NCBI RefSeq assembly: GCF_905220565.1
Contig: NC_059417.1
Coordinates: forward strand, 10,154,518 to 10,218,517
From: Melitaea cinxia
Lineage: Eukaryota; Arthropoda; Insecta; Lepidoptera; Nymphalidae
Reading direction: 5' to 3'
DNA length: 64,000 nt
This document shows, piece by piece, positions 11,113 to 22,610 of this stretch. Below the pieces are notes generated by a model. The model saw only the letters and a list, made by a program, of their open reading frames with translations, searched no databases and had not been told where the DNA came from. Both the position numbers and the translations under genes were made by a program. Every line of letters starts with the position of its first letter. Position 1 is the first letter of the stretch.

Positions 11113-11290
11113 TTTAATTCAAAAACTTCTGTACACACGCTTGACTTTGGGAGTAAGCTGGTGAATGCACGACGAGAGCGTTACGAAAAGTGTGATCGGG
11201 CAAAGCGCACGGAAGTTGAGAGGGAGATATAAGTTAGTGAAGATAGAAAGAGAGCGAGATAATAATAATACTGTAGGAGCTAAAAAATGT
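11113..11290 (+). mobile_element. E element, diverged copy
   Basis: Shares GGGAGTAAGCTGGTGAATGC, GACGAGAGCGTTACG and the AAAAGTGTGATC block with 30695-30883 and 45030-45216 (both opposite orientation). The terminal inverted repeats are decayed. The 105-codon frame that starts in it is not taken as a gene. Confidence 0.55.
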
Positions 11291-11954
11291 TTAGTTCAGT
11301 TTGATCTAAAGTACACTCGTTTTTTTATATATATAAATTTAACAAAACAATACATACGTGTGGATAATCGTATTTTGATGGTAAAAGGAATTCGATGTGA
11401 GCGCAACGTTGCGACAAAATGCATCTGTGTTCATAATTTATTGAACGCTGCGAGCTACTTTGAAAACAATCCGAATGTTTGAATACGAATAGCGATATTA
11501 AAAGGTTATGAAATAATATTGAATTTTGAAGTCATATTGAATTTGGTACAGCTTTAAGGAAATACATTATTGTTTACTGAGCACAGCCCGACTAACCTAT
11601 TGGTGCAGTTCTTAGTAACCCTGCTTTCAACCATGTGCTAATAACAAGAAGAAAAAATTTAAAAGTAGGAAGTTCGCTGATTTAACTAGTAGAAGTATTC
11701 AATAAAGTGAAATTAAACTACATGATTTTAGAAGGTAAATTGTTGTAGAAATAAATTTAAATTTTATGCCTTTATATGCATACTTTTTGCAATATTATAC
11801 AATACATAATACTATGAACATTTCGCCGAGTGATTGACCTATAACTATAGTTCGCCGTGTTAACCAGTTAACAATAAATTTATGTCAATAACTATACACA
11901 ATACATGTACAGAGTCTTTCAGAAAGAAAATTCGTATGATTTCAATTAATATGA

Positions 11955-12000
11955 CTTTTTAAACGACTTAAAAAAAGGAGGTGGTTTCTCAATTCGACCG

Positions 12001-12033
<33 letters not shown>

Positions 12034-12049
12034 TAATTATATAATTTAA

Positions 12050-12146
<97 letters not shown>

Positions 12147-13012
12147 GTGTGTTGGCGGATAACTATCGTTTATGAACCGATTTTGATTATTCTTTTTTGT
12201 TTGGAAAGATAATACCTCAAAGGTAACCATAATAAGGAAACCAAGATATGATGATGGCATCCCAGAGAAATCAAGGAATCAGAGAAATTCGAAAATCGTA
12301 GTGACTAGTGCGTTTGTTAATTTTTAACCGACTTCCAAAAAAGCAGGAGGTTCTCAATTCAACTGTATTTTTTTTTTTTTTTATGTATGTTACATCAGAA
12401 CTTTTGACTAGGTGGAGCGATTTCGACAAATTTTCTTTTAATCGAAAGGTGGTGTGTGCCAATTGGTCCCATTTAAATTTATTTGAGATCTAATAACTAC
12501 TTTTCGAGCTATATCTAATAATGCGTTTTTACTTGACGCTTTTTTCGTCGACCTATGTTGTATTATACCACATAACTTTTTACTGGGTGTACCGATTTTG
12601 ATAATTCTTTTTTTGTTGGAAAGGGGATATCCCTAGTTTGGTACCATGATAAGGAAACCAGGATCAGATGATGGGATCCCAGATAAATCGAGGGAACTTC
12701 TTGAAAATCCGCAATAACTTTTTACTGGGTGTACCGATTTCAATAATTTTTAATTTAATCGAAAGCTGATGTTTGTCATGTGGTCACATATAAATTTTAT
12801 TGAGATCTGATAACTACTTTTTGAGTAATCTTTGATAACGCGCAGTTACTTGACTATTTTTCGTCGATCTACGTTGTACTACTCGTCGATGTCATTGAAG
12901 TCGGTTTTTTTTCGTTTGCGAGCAAACACAATTATGTTCTACTTACGTTGTATTACTTGTCGATATAATTGAAGTCGTTTTTTTCCTTCGTTTTTTAGCA
13001 GACACAATTATT
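11955..13012 (+). mobile_element. Nested pair of D-repeats
   Basis: The outer copy starts TTTTTAAACGACTT and is interrupted after TAGTGCGTTTGTTAATTT by a second, fuller copy (12321-12935: TTTTTAACCGACTTCC to GCGAGCAAACACAATTAT). The outer copy resumes at about 12936 (TACTTACGTTGTATTAC) and ends ACACAATTATT. The undisturbed arrangement of the outer copy is seen at 53119-53478, which confirms the nesting. The ends pair as AACCGACTTC/GAAGTCGGTT. Confidence 0.7.
11999..12146. repeat. (TA)n microsatellite inside the D-repeat
   Basis: Three nearly pure TA/AT blocks. The D-repeat at 53119 has the same expansion at the matching place. The Ile/Tyr-rich minus-strand frame is an artefact. Confidence 0.9.
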
Positions 13013-13013
13013 A

Positions 13014-13130
13014 TGGCAAAACACATTAGTTCACGCCATTTTTGGCGCGAACTTGTGGATGCCTATGTCCAGCAGTGGACTGTATTAGGCTGAAGTGATA
13101 ATAATGATGTGATGATGATTATTATGACTG
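13014..13130 (+). mobile_element. SINE-B 3' fragment
   Basis: GGCAAAACACATTAGTTCACG through GAGGCCTATGTCCAGCAG-type sequence (here GATGCC) to a (GAT)n-rich tail. 5'-truncated and directly abutting the D-repeat. Confidence 0.65.
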
Positions 13131-13304
13131 TTTATGCATATTTTTTGCAATACACAATACTAAGCCGCCAGATCAGCAAGTTAAAAACTAAATTTATATT
13201 AATTAAAGTATTTTAATTTGTTATTTTTAGTGTAATACACACAAGAGAAAATTTTAAACATTTTTAATACTACATCAAAAATACCGACCGTTCCTTAAGA
13301 CCGA

Positions 13305-13400
13305 ATAAAAATTCATCATATCAAAGATTTCGATTGGACGAGTAAATCGTTCCATCGCTTAATTGGCTAAGAGTGCCAACAGTCGGTATTAATGAAAGTA
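13305..13400 (+). repeat. F repeat, 5' half with tRNA-like A-box region
   Basis: ATCATATCAAAGATTTCG followed by CGTTCCATCGCTTAATTGGC, matching the first half of the F copy at 32545. It breaks off after the D-arm, so no tRNA can form. Confidence 0.5.
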
Positions 13401-13790
13401 CACACTATAATTTATTATGGTCTTTCAAAAAGAAAATTCGACTGAAATTTCAATTATGATGACTTTTTAATGAAATGAATTATGATGACTTATTTTTCTC
13501 AATATTATACAATACGTAAATACTTTGAATTTTGTATGTTTATATAGTACAGTATAAAATTTATCTTCGATTTATCTTCTTTGTAGGTTCATGTGGGTAC
13601 CGTTAAAGCTTTGAAGATGTGTACTGTTTGCAAGATAAACAAAATCGTGTTCTCTTTGAGAAACGTAGCTACTAACAACATTTTACGTTGGATTATATTT
13701 TTTTTACTTAAAAATATAAAGATCTTCGGTCAAGTTTAAATATTGTCTCTTTTATAGATATGCTGCTTAAATATTTTTTATTCTTGCATC
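13401..13790. other. AT-rich intergenic DNA, nothing recognised
   Basis: No shared repeat and no open frame of interest. Confidence 0.4.
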
Positions 13791-14178
13791 GCTTCAGCCT
13801 GTGATAGCCCACTATTGGGCATAGACCTCTTTCCCCATATAGGAGAAGGATCAGAGCTTAATCCACCACGCTGCTCCAATGCGGGTGGGTTATTTTGACG
13901 GGACTTTCACTGGCAGGTAATGCGGGTTGGCGGATATATTCCGTACTATGAGTAACGATCGCTATAAGGTGTACATGGTAACAACCGGGACCGACGGCTT
14001 AACGTGCTCTCCGAGGCATGGTGGGGAGACCCACAAGGACTGCACAAATACCCAGACCACGGCAAACACCTTTATGTCCAATACAAATGTTTGACATATG
14101 CGGGGATCGAACCCGCAACCGCCAACGCAACAGGTACAATCCATGGCTGTAACCGTTGCGCCAACGCGGCGTCGCGGT
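13791..14178 (-). mobile_element. SINE-A copy with internal insertion
   Basis: On the minus strand, a tRNA-like head (GTTGGCGCAACGGTTACAG, then GGTTCGATCCCCGC as B box) is followed by a body with GTCTGGG..TTTGTGCAG-like sequence and a tail ending GGCTGAAGC. A 32-nt insert at 13887-13918 is flanked by a 9-bp duplication. It would be Pol III transcribed and mobilised by a LINE. Confidence 0.75.
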
Positions 14179-14578
14179 TTCGAAACGTTTAGATAACAAA
14201 AAATATTGTTATTTCATTTAGGCGAGTAAATTAAACTATAACAGTTTATAATTTTATGCGTGGTTACTAGTAATGCTAGAAAATTAACTTTTAATTTTTC
14301 GTGATCATTATTGCGTTGCAGAGTTATTTTAAAACTATGTTATCTTTAAAATTATCGTAAAGAAACCCAATAGATGATCAACCCTCTTGAGTTCTTAAGT
14401 TTGTAATCGAATGGCGGAATTATTTTAAAGGTAATATGGAACTCAATTATCGAAATTCGAAGGCTTAATGTGTCTCAATTCGATTTCTGTCTCAATTCGA
14501 ACTCCGGAATCAAGCAGATATTATTTTCGATTAAAAACGTCGCGTTTTTTTTTCTTTTTATTTTCGTAAAATTTTATG
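14179..14578. other. AT-rich intergenic DNA
   Basis: TCTCAATTCGATTTCTG and TCTCAATTCGAACTC at 14472-14505 resemble the TCTCAATTCGACTG motif of the D-repeat and may be its remnant. Nothing else recognised. Confidence 0.35.
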
Positions 14579-14715
14579 TATCAATCAATCAATCAATCAA
14601 AAATAGCTTTATTCAAATAGGCTCCAAGAAATCTTTCGAATCGTCATTTTCCAAATTATAACTTTAAAAATAAATTATTATTTTTGTAAAAGTGAAGCTA
14701 CCACCGATTCTGAAT
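14579..14715 (-). mobile_element. LINE 3' UTR with (TTGA)n tail
   Basis: On the minus strand: GGAGCCTATTTGAATAAAGC (contains AATAAA) then ATTTTTGATTGATTGATTGA. A polyadenylation signal just before a short tandem repeat is how several lepidopteran LINEs end. Confidence 0.5.
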
Positions 14716-14982
14716 GATGATGTATGTATGACCTAATGATACTAATGATGCGGATGTATGACCTAAATGTCTATGTCATGGGCTAGATTCTTTTTTGGGG
14801 TGAATATTTGTAATGTACAAATGGTTTTGGTACTTGTTGATATTATATTCTGTAGCAAATTGAAGTGGTAGTGAGCCGGTCACCTGTGTCGCAGTACCGA
14901 TTGCCGTTGGAGCAGACATATGGCGTTATTAGACAACCCTATTGGGCTTAGATAGTTGGTTCCGTCAATTCGTTTATTTAAT

Positions 14983-15330
14983 AATAATAATAATACTTTA
15001 TTTCAGACTAGATTTAAAGTCCATATTGGGTTAGTACAACAAAACAACATGTAGAATAAAAAACAAAACAAAATTAAATTAAAAAATCAATAAGAAAAAA
15101 TAAAATTAAATAAAGTAAAAGTAAAATCAAAAATCAAAAAATTCAAAAATTCAGAATTCAAATAATTAAAAAAAAAAATTAAAAAATTAAAAAAATGAAA
15201 ATTAAGAAAATAAAAATAATTAACATGAAACTTATACTATATGAAAACAACTATAGCAATTTAAAAAAAAAGGCTAAGTACACACACGCTTGTTTGCATA
15301 TGTGTGTGCACCATTCCAGCTCCTCCAGAG
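14983..15330 (-). mobile_element. Probable LINE 3' end with (ATT)n tail
   Basis: The plus-strand order (TAA)n, ACTTTATTTCAGACTAG, then TTTAAAGTCCATATTGGG resembles the intact LINE's 3' end at 33217-33300 ((TAA)n, TTTTATTTAATTAAGAC, TTACAGTCCACTTG). This would be the end of a related, diverged element on the minus strand. The A-rich stretch 15050-15265 is low complexity. Confidence 0.4.
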
Positions 15331-15765
15331 TGGGCTGTCGAGTTATTTGCTATTTAATATGGTATTAACCTTTTTCTTAGACTAGTAAGCCTTTTTGTGC
15401 CTATTTAGACAGTTGATCTGAAGGAGTAAACTCCAGTCGTGCGGCGGAGCTGATAAACACATTTTTCAAAAGGACTAGGTTTGTATAAAAAAACGACAAA
15501 TCAGTATAAAAAAAAGTACAAAATTCAATGCAAAGCAAGTGAATAATTTTTTGATACCTGATTATTTTTTATTTAGATAGAGATGTATAGGTATAATTAA
15601 GTTAGTTATTTATATAAAATAATAAATTGTAATACATGTTTCACGCAATCTCATTTGAGGCTTGAGCAAACTCGAGCTCACGGGGTTGAGAAACAGTAAG
15701 TTTTCCCCTTACTGAAACCATAAACTATTGTAATTAATTTGCATGTACATTATTTTATTAATAAA

Positions 15766-16058
15766 CTAGCTGTGCCCGCGACTTCGTCCGCGTAGAATTT
15801 ACAAAATAATTATTATTTAGTTCGTAGAGTTATAAAAAAGATCTAAAATAAAAGTAGCCTAAGTTACTCATTATTGCCTCAGCTATATCTGCCAGTGAAT
15901 GTCTCGTCAAAATAGGTCCATCTATCAGAGATTAGCCGGAACAAACAAACAGACAGACAGACAGACAGACTTTTGTAATTTATTTAGTCAGTATTTAATA
16001 TCAGTTGTCTCTGTATAAACACATTTTATAAGTTCGTGCATATATGTACCGTCCGTGT
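15766..16058 (-). mobile_element. H2 Helitron-like element
   Basis: CTAG at 15766-15769, then the hairpin CGCGACTTCGTCCGCG, TGCCAGTGAATGTC, GAGATTAGCCGGAACAAAC and (GACA)n at 15950-15970. The hairpin is well preserved. Confidence 0.65.
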
Positions 16059-16060
16059 AT

Positions 16061-16224
16061 GTCGGTGCGGTTGTTATCATGTACACCTGATAGCGATCGT
16101 TACTCACAGAAGGGAATATATCCGCCAACCCGCATTGGAGCAGCGTGGTGGATTAAGCTCTGATCCTTCTCCTACACGGGGAAAGAGGCCTATGCCCAGT
16201 AGTGGGATATTACAGGCTGAAACG
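16061..16224 (+). mobile_element. SINE-A, 5'-truncated
   Basis: From GTCGGTGCGGTTGTTATCATG to GGGATATTACAGGCTGAAAC. The tRNA-like head is missing. It directly follows the H2 element. Confidence 0.65.
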
Positions 16225-16263
16225 ATAAGCGAAGGACGAAAGCTCGTATAAAGCTCACGTACG

Positions 16264-16328
16264 CACTTCAATCATTAATCTTTTATACAGAACACTTCAA
16301 ACACTTACACTTCAATCATTAATCTTTT
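16264..16328. repeat. 44-bp tandem duplication next to a SINE
   Basis: A 21-bp sequence, CACTTCAATCATTAATC plus TTTT, occurs at 16264-16284 and 16308-16328, immediately before SINE-S. Confidence 0.75.
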
Positions 16329-16612
16329 TTACTGAGGTAGGGCACAGCAGGAATTTCCTGCTCAAAATATGGAGCAGCCCGACTGGGGTAGTACCTCGAC
16401 CTTACAGAAGATCACAGCAAAATAATACTGTTTTCAAGCAGTATTGTGTTCCTGTTGGTGAGTAAGGTGACCAGAGCTCCTGGGGGGATTGGGTCAGCAA
16501 CGCGCTTGCGATGGTTCTGGTGTTTCAGGTGTCTATAAGCTACAGTAGTCGCTTACCATCAGGTGAGCCGTACGCTTGTTTGCCGACCTAGTGACATAAA
16601 AAAAAAAAAAAA
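16329..16612 (+). mobile_element. SINE-S copy, well preserved
   Basis: Runs from ACTGAGGTAGGGCACAGCAG to TTGCCGACCTAGTGACAT and a poly-A tail of about 15 bases. It is the best full plus-strand example of the family in this window. Confidence 0.7.
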
Positions 16613-16668
16613 TATACACCAACCATTGATAACGGCTAAACATTTAATCATACAGCACTGGTTTGTAA

Positions 16669-16941
16669 CAAACATTTGTATTGGCCAAACAGATGTTTGC
16701 CATGGTCTGGGTGTTTGTACAGTCCCTGTGGGTTTCTCCATCGTACCTCGGAGAGCACGTTAAGCTGTCGGTCCCGGTTGTTGTCGTGCACACCTGATAG
16801 CGATTGTTACTCATAGTAATAGGGGATATATCCACTAACCCGTATTGGAGCAGCGTGGCGGAATAAGCTCTGATCATACACGGAGAAACACGGGAAAGAG
16901 GCCTTTATGCCCAGCAGTGGGATATTACAGGCTGAAACGCG
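16669..16941 (+). mobile_element. SINE-A, head missing
   Basis: From ACAAACATTTGTATTGGCC to GGGATATTACAGGCTGAAAC. The tRNA-like promoter is absent. There is a small internal duplication (ACACGGAGAAACACGGG) near 16878-16894. Confidence 0.65.
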
Positions 16942-17012
16942 CGTACTTATTAAAACATGGTTTGCGAAAACGAAATTTGTTGGAAAATCTATTAAAAGTG
17001 GTTTGAAAATAG

Positions 17013-17302
17013 TTTTTAACCGACTTCCAAAAAAGGAGGAGGTTCTCAATTCGATTGCATTTTTTTATGTATATTACCTCAGAACTTTTGACTGCGAAGA
17101 CCGATTTCGATGATTTTTTTTAATCGAAAGGCAGTTTGTGTTATGGCGGTCCCATTAAAATTTCATCGAGGTCTGATGATTGCTTTTTGAGTAATCTTCG
17201 ACAACGCGTATTGACTTGACTATTTTTCCGTGTACCTACGTTGTATTAATTGCTAATGTAATTGAAGTCGGTTTTTTCGTTTGCGAGCAAACATCATTAT
17301 TT
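17013..17302 (+). mobile_element. D-repeat, short form
   Basis: TTTTTAACCGACTTCCAAAA to GAAGTCGGTTTTTTCG and GCGAGCAAACATCATTATT. Ends AACCGACTTC and GAAGTCGGTT are inverted. It lacks the middle part present at 52228-52829. Confidence 0.65.
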
Positions 17303-17497
17303 TACCATTATTTTGTATTACCCATGCACATGAAAATGTTTGTCTTTGATGGAATCTGTCAGAGAAGAATAGAACTTAACAAAGATATTGCGTTAACATA
17401 CAGCGTTACAATACAATCGTAGTACGCCTTAATGTCTTAAGCATGCGTTTGATCAAAACTTAAAGCTCGTGTATGTAACATACATGTGTGCATAACA

Positions 17498-17665
17498 CCT
17501 TTTTTTACGTGGGGAAAATCCATGGATACCCTCCAGTGCGGGGGCGCCAGAGGGTTATGTCAGACTCCTACTGACTAAAAATCCACCACGTGTGAGCAGT
17601 CGTCCGCCTGAGTGGGGCGAGATGGGGTCGCGCTAGCATTCGCCACCTCGCCCCGGGTGTGCGTA
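17498..17665 (-). repeat. Interspersed repeat R, minus-strand copy
   Basis: Inverse of 9036-9230: GGATACCCTCCAGTGCGGG, TTATGTCAGACTCCTACTG and GCTAGCATTCGCCACCTCG. Confidence 0.55.
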
Positions 17666-17672
17666 ACACCTG

Positions 17673-17803
17673 GACTAGCCCATTCGCGCAGTTTGCAGTG
17701 ACCCTCTGCTTTCTGCTCCGGATAAAAAAATGTGGCTGTAATTGGCTGTTACCTATACCACGAGTATTACGTTTCTTATCTTAGGAACGGAAGGCCGTGT
17801 GAA
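17673..17803 (+). mobile_element. SINE-T copy, shortened
   Basis: TAGCCCATTCGCGCAGTTTG and CTGCTTTCTGCTCCGG, then a jump to the 3' part (ATCTTAGGAACGGA, GGCCGTGTG). The B box is deleted. Confidence 0.5.
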
Positions 17804-18090
17804 TGCTAATTATATTTTTGTATGCGTAAAAATTTGAAGGCCATTTATTTTGTCCGTGTGTTTACAAGACCGCTGAACCGGAAAATTGACGATGATTTCT
17901 CGATATTAAGTGATTTTTCAGCAATAACTCAATTGATTTGCGGTCCGGCAATTATTAAATGTTTTACGAATGCGCCGTGTATAATTGGACGAGCGACACG
18001 CATGGACAGATTGAAAGGATCGTTTTATTCATATTACGTACCTTTCTATTTATTCTAGGCTACATAAATCGCTCAGTTTTATCCATATTT

Positions 18091-18350
18091 TACTGAGGTA
18101 TTGGGCAAAGGAAGAAATATCTTGCTCAAAACATAAACAACCTTACTAGGGAAAAAGGAAAGTACCCCCCACTTAGAAACACCAACTTTGCAGAAGATCT
18201 GATTAAATAATGTTTTTCTCATTTTCTGCTGTGCTTTTATGGTAAGATAGCAAGAATTTCTCAGGTTGTGCTTTGTTGACTATAGGGGTCTGAGTGACGT
18301 ACTTCTGATGCTGTTGAACCTATAGGCTACGTAAACCGCTTAGCATAAGG
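18091..18350 (+). mobile_element. SINE-S copy, strongly diverged
   Basis: ACTGAGGTATTGGGCAAAGG, TTGCTCAAAACAT, CTTTGCAGAAGATCTG and CTTCTGATGCTG keep the family's order, but with many changes. An old copy. Confidence 0.4.
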
Positions 18351-18962
18351 TTGAAATTTTTTTTTCGACCCTAGTGGTATTATAATATAATTATGAAAAT
18401 TCAATTAAATGTTCTAATATAAAATTTAATTATATCGACTGGCAAACTTCAAACAAACAAAACATTTTTATTTTAATCTACACAGAATACGGTACAGTAC
18501 AAAGTAAAGCTATATCCATTTCCTGAATCAGATCGTTTACAAAAATTGACAATTTTATAAATATTTATGGACTATAAGAAAACATGTCAATAGCATCGAA
18601 GAATTCAACGATATAATTTTTCTGAAGCTACTTAATACTGTACTGGAGAACATCTTTAATCCTCCGTTGGACAATTTTAAGCCTAAAGCTGGTACTTTAT
18701 AGATTCTGAAATTTAGAAGAACATCTCACTATACTTAGAAAAATATACTCTGAACTGCTAAGACTCGAAAAGTAAAAATAAATCGAAGAGTTCCGTTTGT
18801 TTTAAGTTCCTTAATTGCAGCTCTGGGGCAGCAATCGTGCAGATATACGGGCAGGATTCGTTCAAATATTTGTTCTAACTCTGGACGTCTTAGTGTCTAA
18901 TTTTGATGCTTGAAAGAAAAATTCTTTAAAATTAACTGGTTGCCCTGTTGCTTACGAAGCGA
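18351..18962. other. AT-rich intergenic DNA, nothing recognised
   Basis: No repeat shared with the rest of the window and no credible open frame. Confidence 0.4.
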
Positions 18963-19115
18963 TTTTAACTGAGTTTAAAAAAGGAGAATGGTCTCAATTT
19001 GACTGTATTTTTATGTGTTACCTCATAGATGTTTAGTGGTTGTAGCGATTTTGATGACTCTTTCTTTTTATTAAAATCCGGTCCTTGTCGTGTGGTTCAA
19101 GCAAACACGATTATA
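18963..19115 (+). mobile_element. D-repeat fragment
   Basis: TTTTAACTGAGTTTAAAAAAGG, GGTCTCAATTTGACTG, and the terminal AAGCAAACACGATTATATT. The middle is deleted. Confidence 0.45.
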
Positions 19116-21570
19116 TTATTCCACATTAAGATTTATGTATGTACATTTTTATGTAAACCGGGTTTTATTACGATTTTGAATTATTCTTATTCCAATCAAA
19201 TATGTCTTGAAGACTAAAATTTAATATTTCCATGAACTTGCAACAATGTAACATTTATATGACGGATATTATGAAGTAGATGTCGGTATATTGGTCCATA
19301 TATCAAGAAATAGGTCAGGTAAGTTAACTAAATGGGTGGCGCTAGTTACAGCGATAACTTTGAATTTGATTACTTTTAGAAACTTTTTTTCTATAAAACA
19401 CTGATTATGTTATCAATCGAACATTAACAAAACCAATTAAACTACTATCAATTGATTTTATTTGGGTTATTACTTTTTTTTTTATTTTATAACAATATAT
19501 ATCCACGGGCTTATAATGCCCGTGCTTTTGTTATTCCAATTATTTGTTTGTTACTCTCGATACCTTGGCACCTACATATGCAACTTAGAGGACTAATTAA
19601 ACTAAGTTTAGTATCTCTAATCCTACGTGAGTCCACCGACCAAAATTTAAAGTTATGTGGGTTATTACTTTGTCCCCGTCTTATATAACTTGAAGTGTAT
19701 AATTATATTATTAATACATTAAAATATCTGTTTTTCATGAAAGTATCGAATGGAATATACTAAACGGTGCACTGAACACATTTCACATTAAATTGTAAAG
19801 TACAATTTATACATACATACAAACATAAATACATATTCTCAAAAAACAATACGCTTTTCCTGCAGTTGGATAATAAAACATTTCGTATAAAATATCCCCA
19901 TTATTTTATTCGAACCTTATGCAATGCAATGAAATGAAATGAAAACATGAAAAAATGAAATGAAACATTTATTTCATCATAAGGTGATATACACACTTAA
20001 CGAAAGTCAAAATAATGTCATTCACAAAAATAATAGGTTTAAAAAAATTATTCTCAAAAAGAAAATTCACTTACATGAGAACAACATAATAAATGTAATG
20101 ATACAAATGTTCGCCTTATAAGTAGGTACTTAGTTAACGGAATAGAGTTATATATTTTAATCACTACAAAAGTGGGTATTCTCTATAATATATTTTGATA
20201 GTTGAGACTTAAATCCATTAACTGAGCTTACATTTTTCATATAGGATGATAATTTGTTATAAGGTTGTGCTCCATCGAAAGTAATATATATTTTTTTTTT
20301 TTTGCTAATTTGGTTCTTATTTTTGGGAGAACTAGTAAGCTTGGTCTACGAGTGCTGCGTTTACTGCTTTGTTTTATAAATATCAAATTAGAATGCATGG
20401 CTTTACTATTTTTTTTTTTACAAAAATACAAGAATTATACTCATAAAGTTGTCGTAGGTTCATAATATTTGTTTCTTTATAAAGGGTAATTGTTGGTGTC
20501 AAAGGTGGATATCGAAAAAGTATTTTAATTATTTAATAATACAAATAAATTTAAAAAAAAAGAAACTCGACAATGATAAAAGAAAGTTAAGGTAGCAAAA
20601 AAATCAAACAATAAAATAAAAATTTATATCTTAACATTGGGTACATAACAGACTTAGCTAATACGAGTATACGCAGTGTTATGTGCAACGTTTAAGGAAA
20701 CAAACCTCAAAACGTAAATGCCAACGTAAAATATAAAATCTTGTGTATTTCAATTTTTTTTATGAAATCGCTGTCAGTAACGCCATACTACGCTTACAAC
20801 CCCAACAATGTTTTCATACAGTCAGACGGAACAGAAGTAAATAAAGCGATCAGAAAGCAACAGCCGATCCTCAAGACTTTCTTGAAGAGTTGTTTCGTTA
20901 CAAAGTTCAGCCTTTTCGGTTCATACTAAAGATTTACTGCAACTTGAGGAATCAGTATTGTTTCGTAGACTATGTGAATAGCAGTATTTGATAGCTGAAT
21001 CTAGCTAGCTAACTGAAGCCATTTGTTAGGTTGGTAATTTACTAATGCTGTCAGTCTTTTAAAATTTTATATTTATATTTTATTACACTTATATTTTGTG
21101 TAACTCTATCGAGCGGAAAGCCACATGCTGTGCTGAACTGAACTAAACTAAATCAGCCTAAACTGCGCTGAGAAACCGTCTTTATAAGGAAAAAATTGGA
21201 AGTTAATTTACCACTCCGTTCCTCTGTGGGGGTTGTGGTAATTTCCCACCAGAGTCATTTACTTGCTCTCCGAAACACGGTGCCGAGAGTGGTGTCCAAC
21301 AAAGACATACACTCAGTCCAGGAATAATTACTTGTGTAGTGAAAATCTCATCCGCATAAATACGTAAAATTATAAAACGGTTGTCATTTTATGTATGTGT
21401 GCGTAATCTCGTAAATATGCAGCTTTGATTTATATGACAGAGACGCGTCAGTTGTCATTCGAACAACAAAATCTACTGTTATATTTTGCAACTGCAATCA
21501 ATAATATTTTTATTTAACATCTTGACACAGACATATTTATGACTTTAAATTTATATAAAATGAACTCACA
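19116..21570. other. AT-rich region, possible old LINE remnant only
   Basis: An imperfect (ATGAA)n run at 19920-19970 is followed by CATTTATTTCATCATAAGG, which could be a reversed LINE 3' end. I cannot confirm it. Frames of 60-80 codons at 19452, 20265 and 20741 look like chance. A CTGAACTGAACTAAACTAAA run is at 21132-21151. Confidence 0.3.
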
Positions 21571-21573
21571 ATA

Positions 21574-21710
21574 TGTAAGGTTGTCTGGAAGAGATTGCTT
21601 TTAGAGAGAAAGCATTAAGGCCGCCTTTTATTATATATTTTTCTACTAATTATTGTTAATTTTGCTTGTTTATTTTCTTTCTTGTTTGGTGTACAATAAA
21701 TAAATATGTT
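21574..21710 (+). mobile_element. LINE 3' UTR (GGTTGTCTGGAAGAGAT family)
   Basis: GGTTGTCTGGAAGAGATTGC, a small hairpin (TGCTTT 21596-21601, AAAGCA 21609-21614), AAGGCCGCC, then TTGGTGTACAATAAATAAATA with a polyadenylation-like signal at the end. A second copy is at 43165-43305. Confidence 0.55.
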
Positions 21711-21737
21711 CCATAATTTCTTCGTTAAAATATATTT

Positions 21738-21836
21738 ATGTGTTTATGTGCGTTTGCGTGCATGTGTCTTTGTGTGCGTGTGTATGTGTGTGTGTGTGTA
21801 TGTGTGTGTATGTGTTTTAGTGTGTTTTTACACACT
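21738..21836. repeat. (GT)n-rich microsatellite
   Basis: Imperfect GT/TG repeats giving a false Cys/Val-rich frame. Confidence 0.85.
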
Positions 21837-22049
21837 CATTCACTGTATATTTGCAAATTTATAATAAGACATGTTGAATCATCTCATCGTATATTCCATT
21901 TATTTATACTTAACGACTACAGTTCAATGATTCTATTACAGCTTAATTAAATTAATTGGTCCTCGCTTCAAACTTGCACTATGTTAATTGAGGTTTCTAA
22001 AATGGAGAACTTATTAAAATCTTTTTAAAATTAGTGTTATTTTTCTTTG

Positions 22050-22135
22050 AGATATTCCATTTACCGAGTAAGGTTATAGGCTACGCAACACTATAGTACA
22101 AATTAACGCGGTCGAAACACCGAGGCATGAGCTAG
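22050..22135 (+). mobile_element. H5 Helitron-like 3' end
   Basis: A hairpin (CGGT 22109-22112, ACCG 22119-22122), then AGGCATGAG and CTAG at 22132-22135 followed by T. Same architecture as the other CTAG families, but seen only once here. Confidence 0.35.
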
Positions 22136-22610
22136 TGAAATAAATTAGGTTATTAGATACACGAAGATGTAGGCAAAAGCTAGTCAACAAAATAATTTTA
22201 TAAAACAGCTAAAGTACGTTTAAGATAAATGTTTGCAGAACATACAAAGTTACGCATCTGGTCAGATCCTTAGGGAGCGCCTGAATTCAGTGAATTAACT
22301 GAATCACCTGACATTTTAGGATTCCGTCAACGAGAAATGTTTAACTGTGAGAAAAAGATGTAGTTTTTTTATCTTTACGTTTGTTAATTATATTAAACAT
22401 AAAGTACGGAGAATGTGAGATGTCATGTAAGAATGGAATAATTGGAAATATTACTGTGCTGTTGCTATGGTATTTTTTTTATACAGCTGTGTTTTTTTCA
22501 GAAAATGTTTGTAAAAAAAAAGATATCAAAAAAGATATGGCGGTAAAAAGTACGTTGGACTAGCTAGTAATTTTGAATATTAAAAAAATATGATCTATTT
22601 ATTTATTATT
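22136..22610. other. AT-rich intergenic DNA, nothing recognised
   Basis: No family resemblance and no credible gene. Confidence 0.4.

Noticed and set aside
11165..11482. 105-codon open frame
   Set aside because: Starts within an E element and has no motif.
12057..12146. Regulatory TATA cluster
   Set aside because: Simple (TA)n microsatellite within a transposable element; a second D-repeat has the same expansion.
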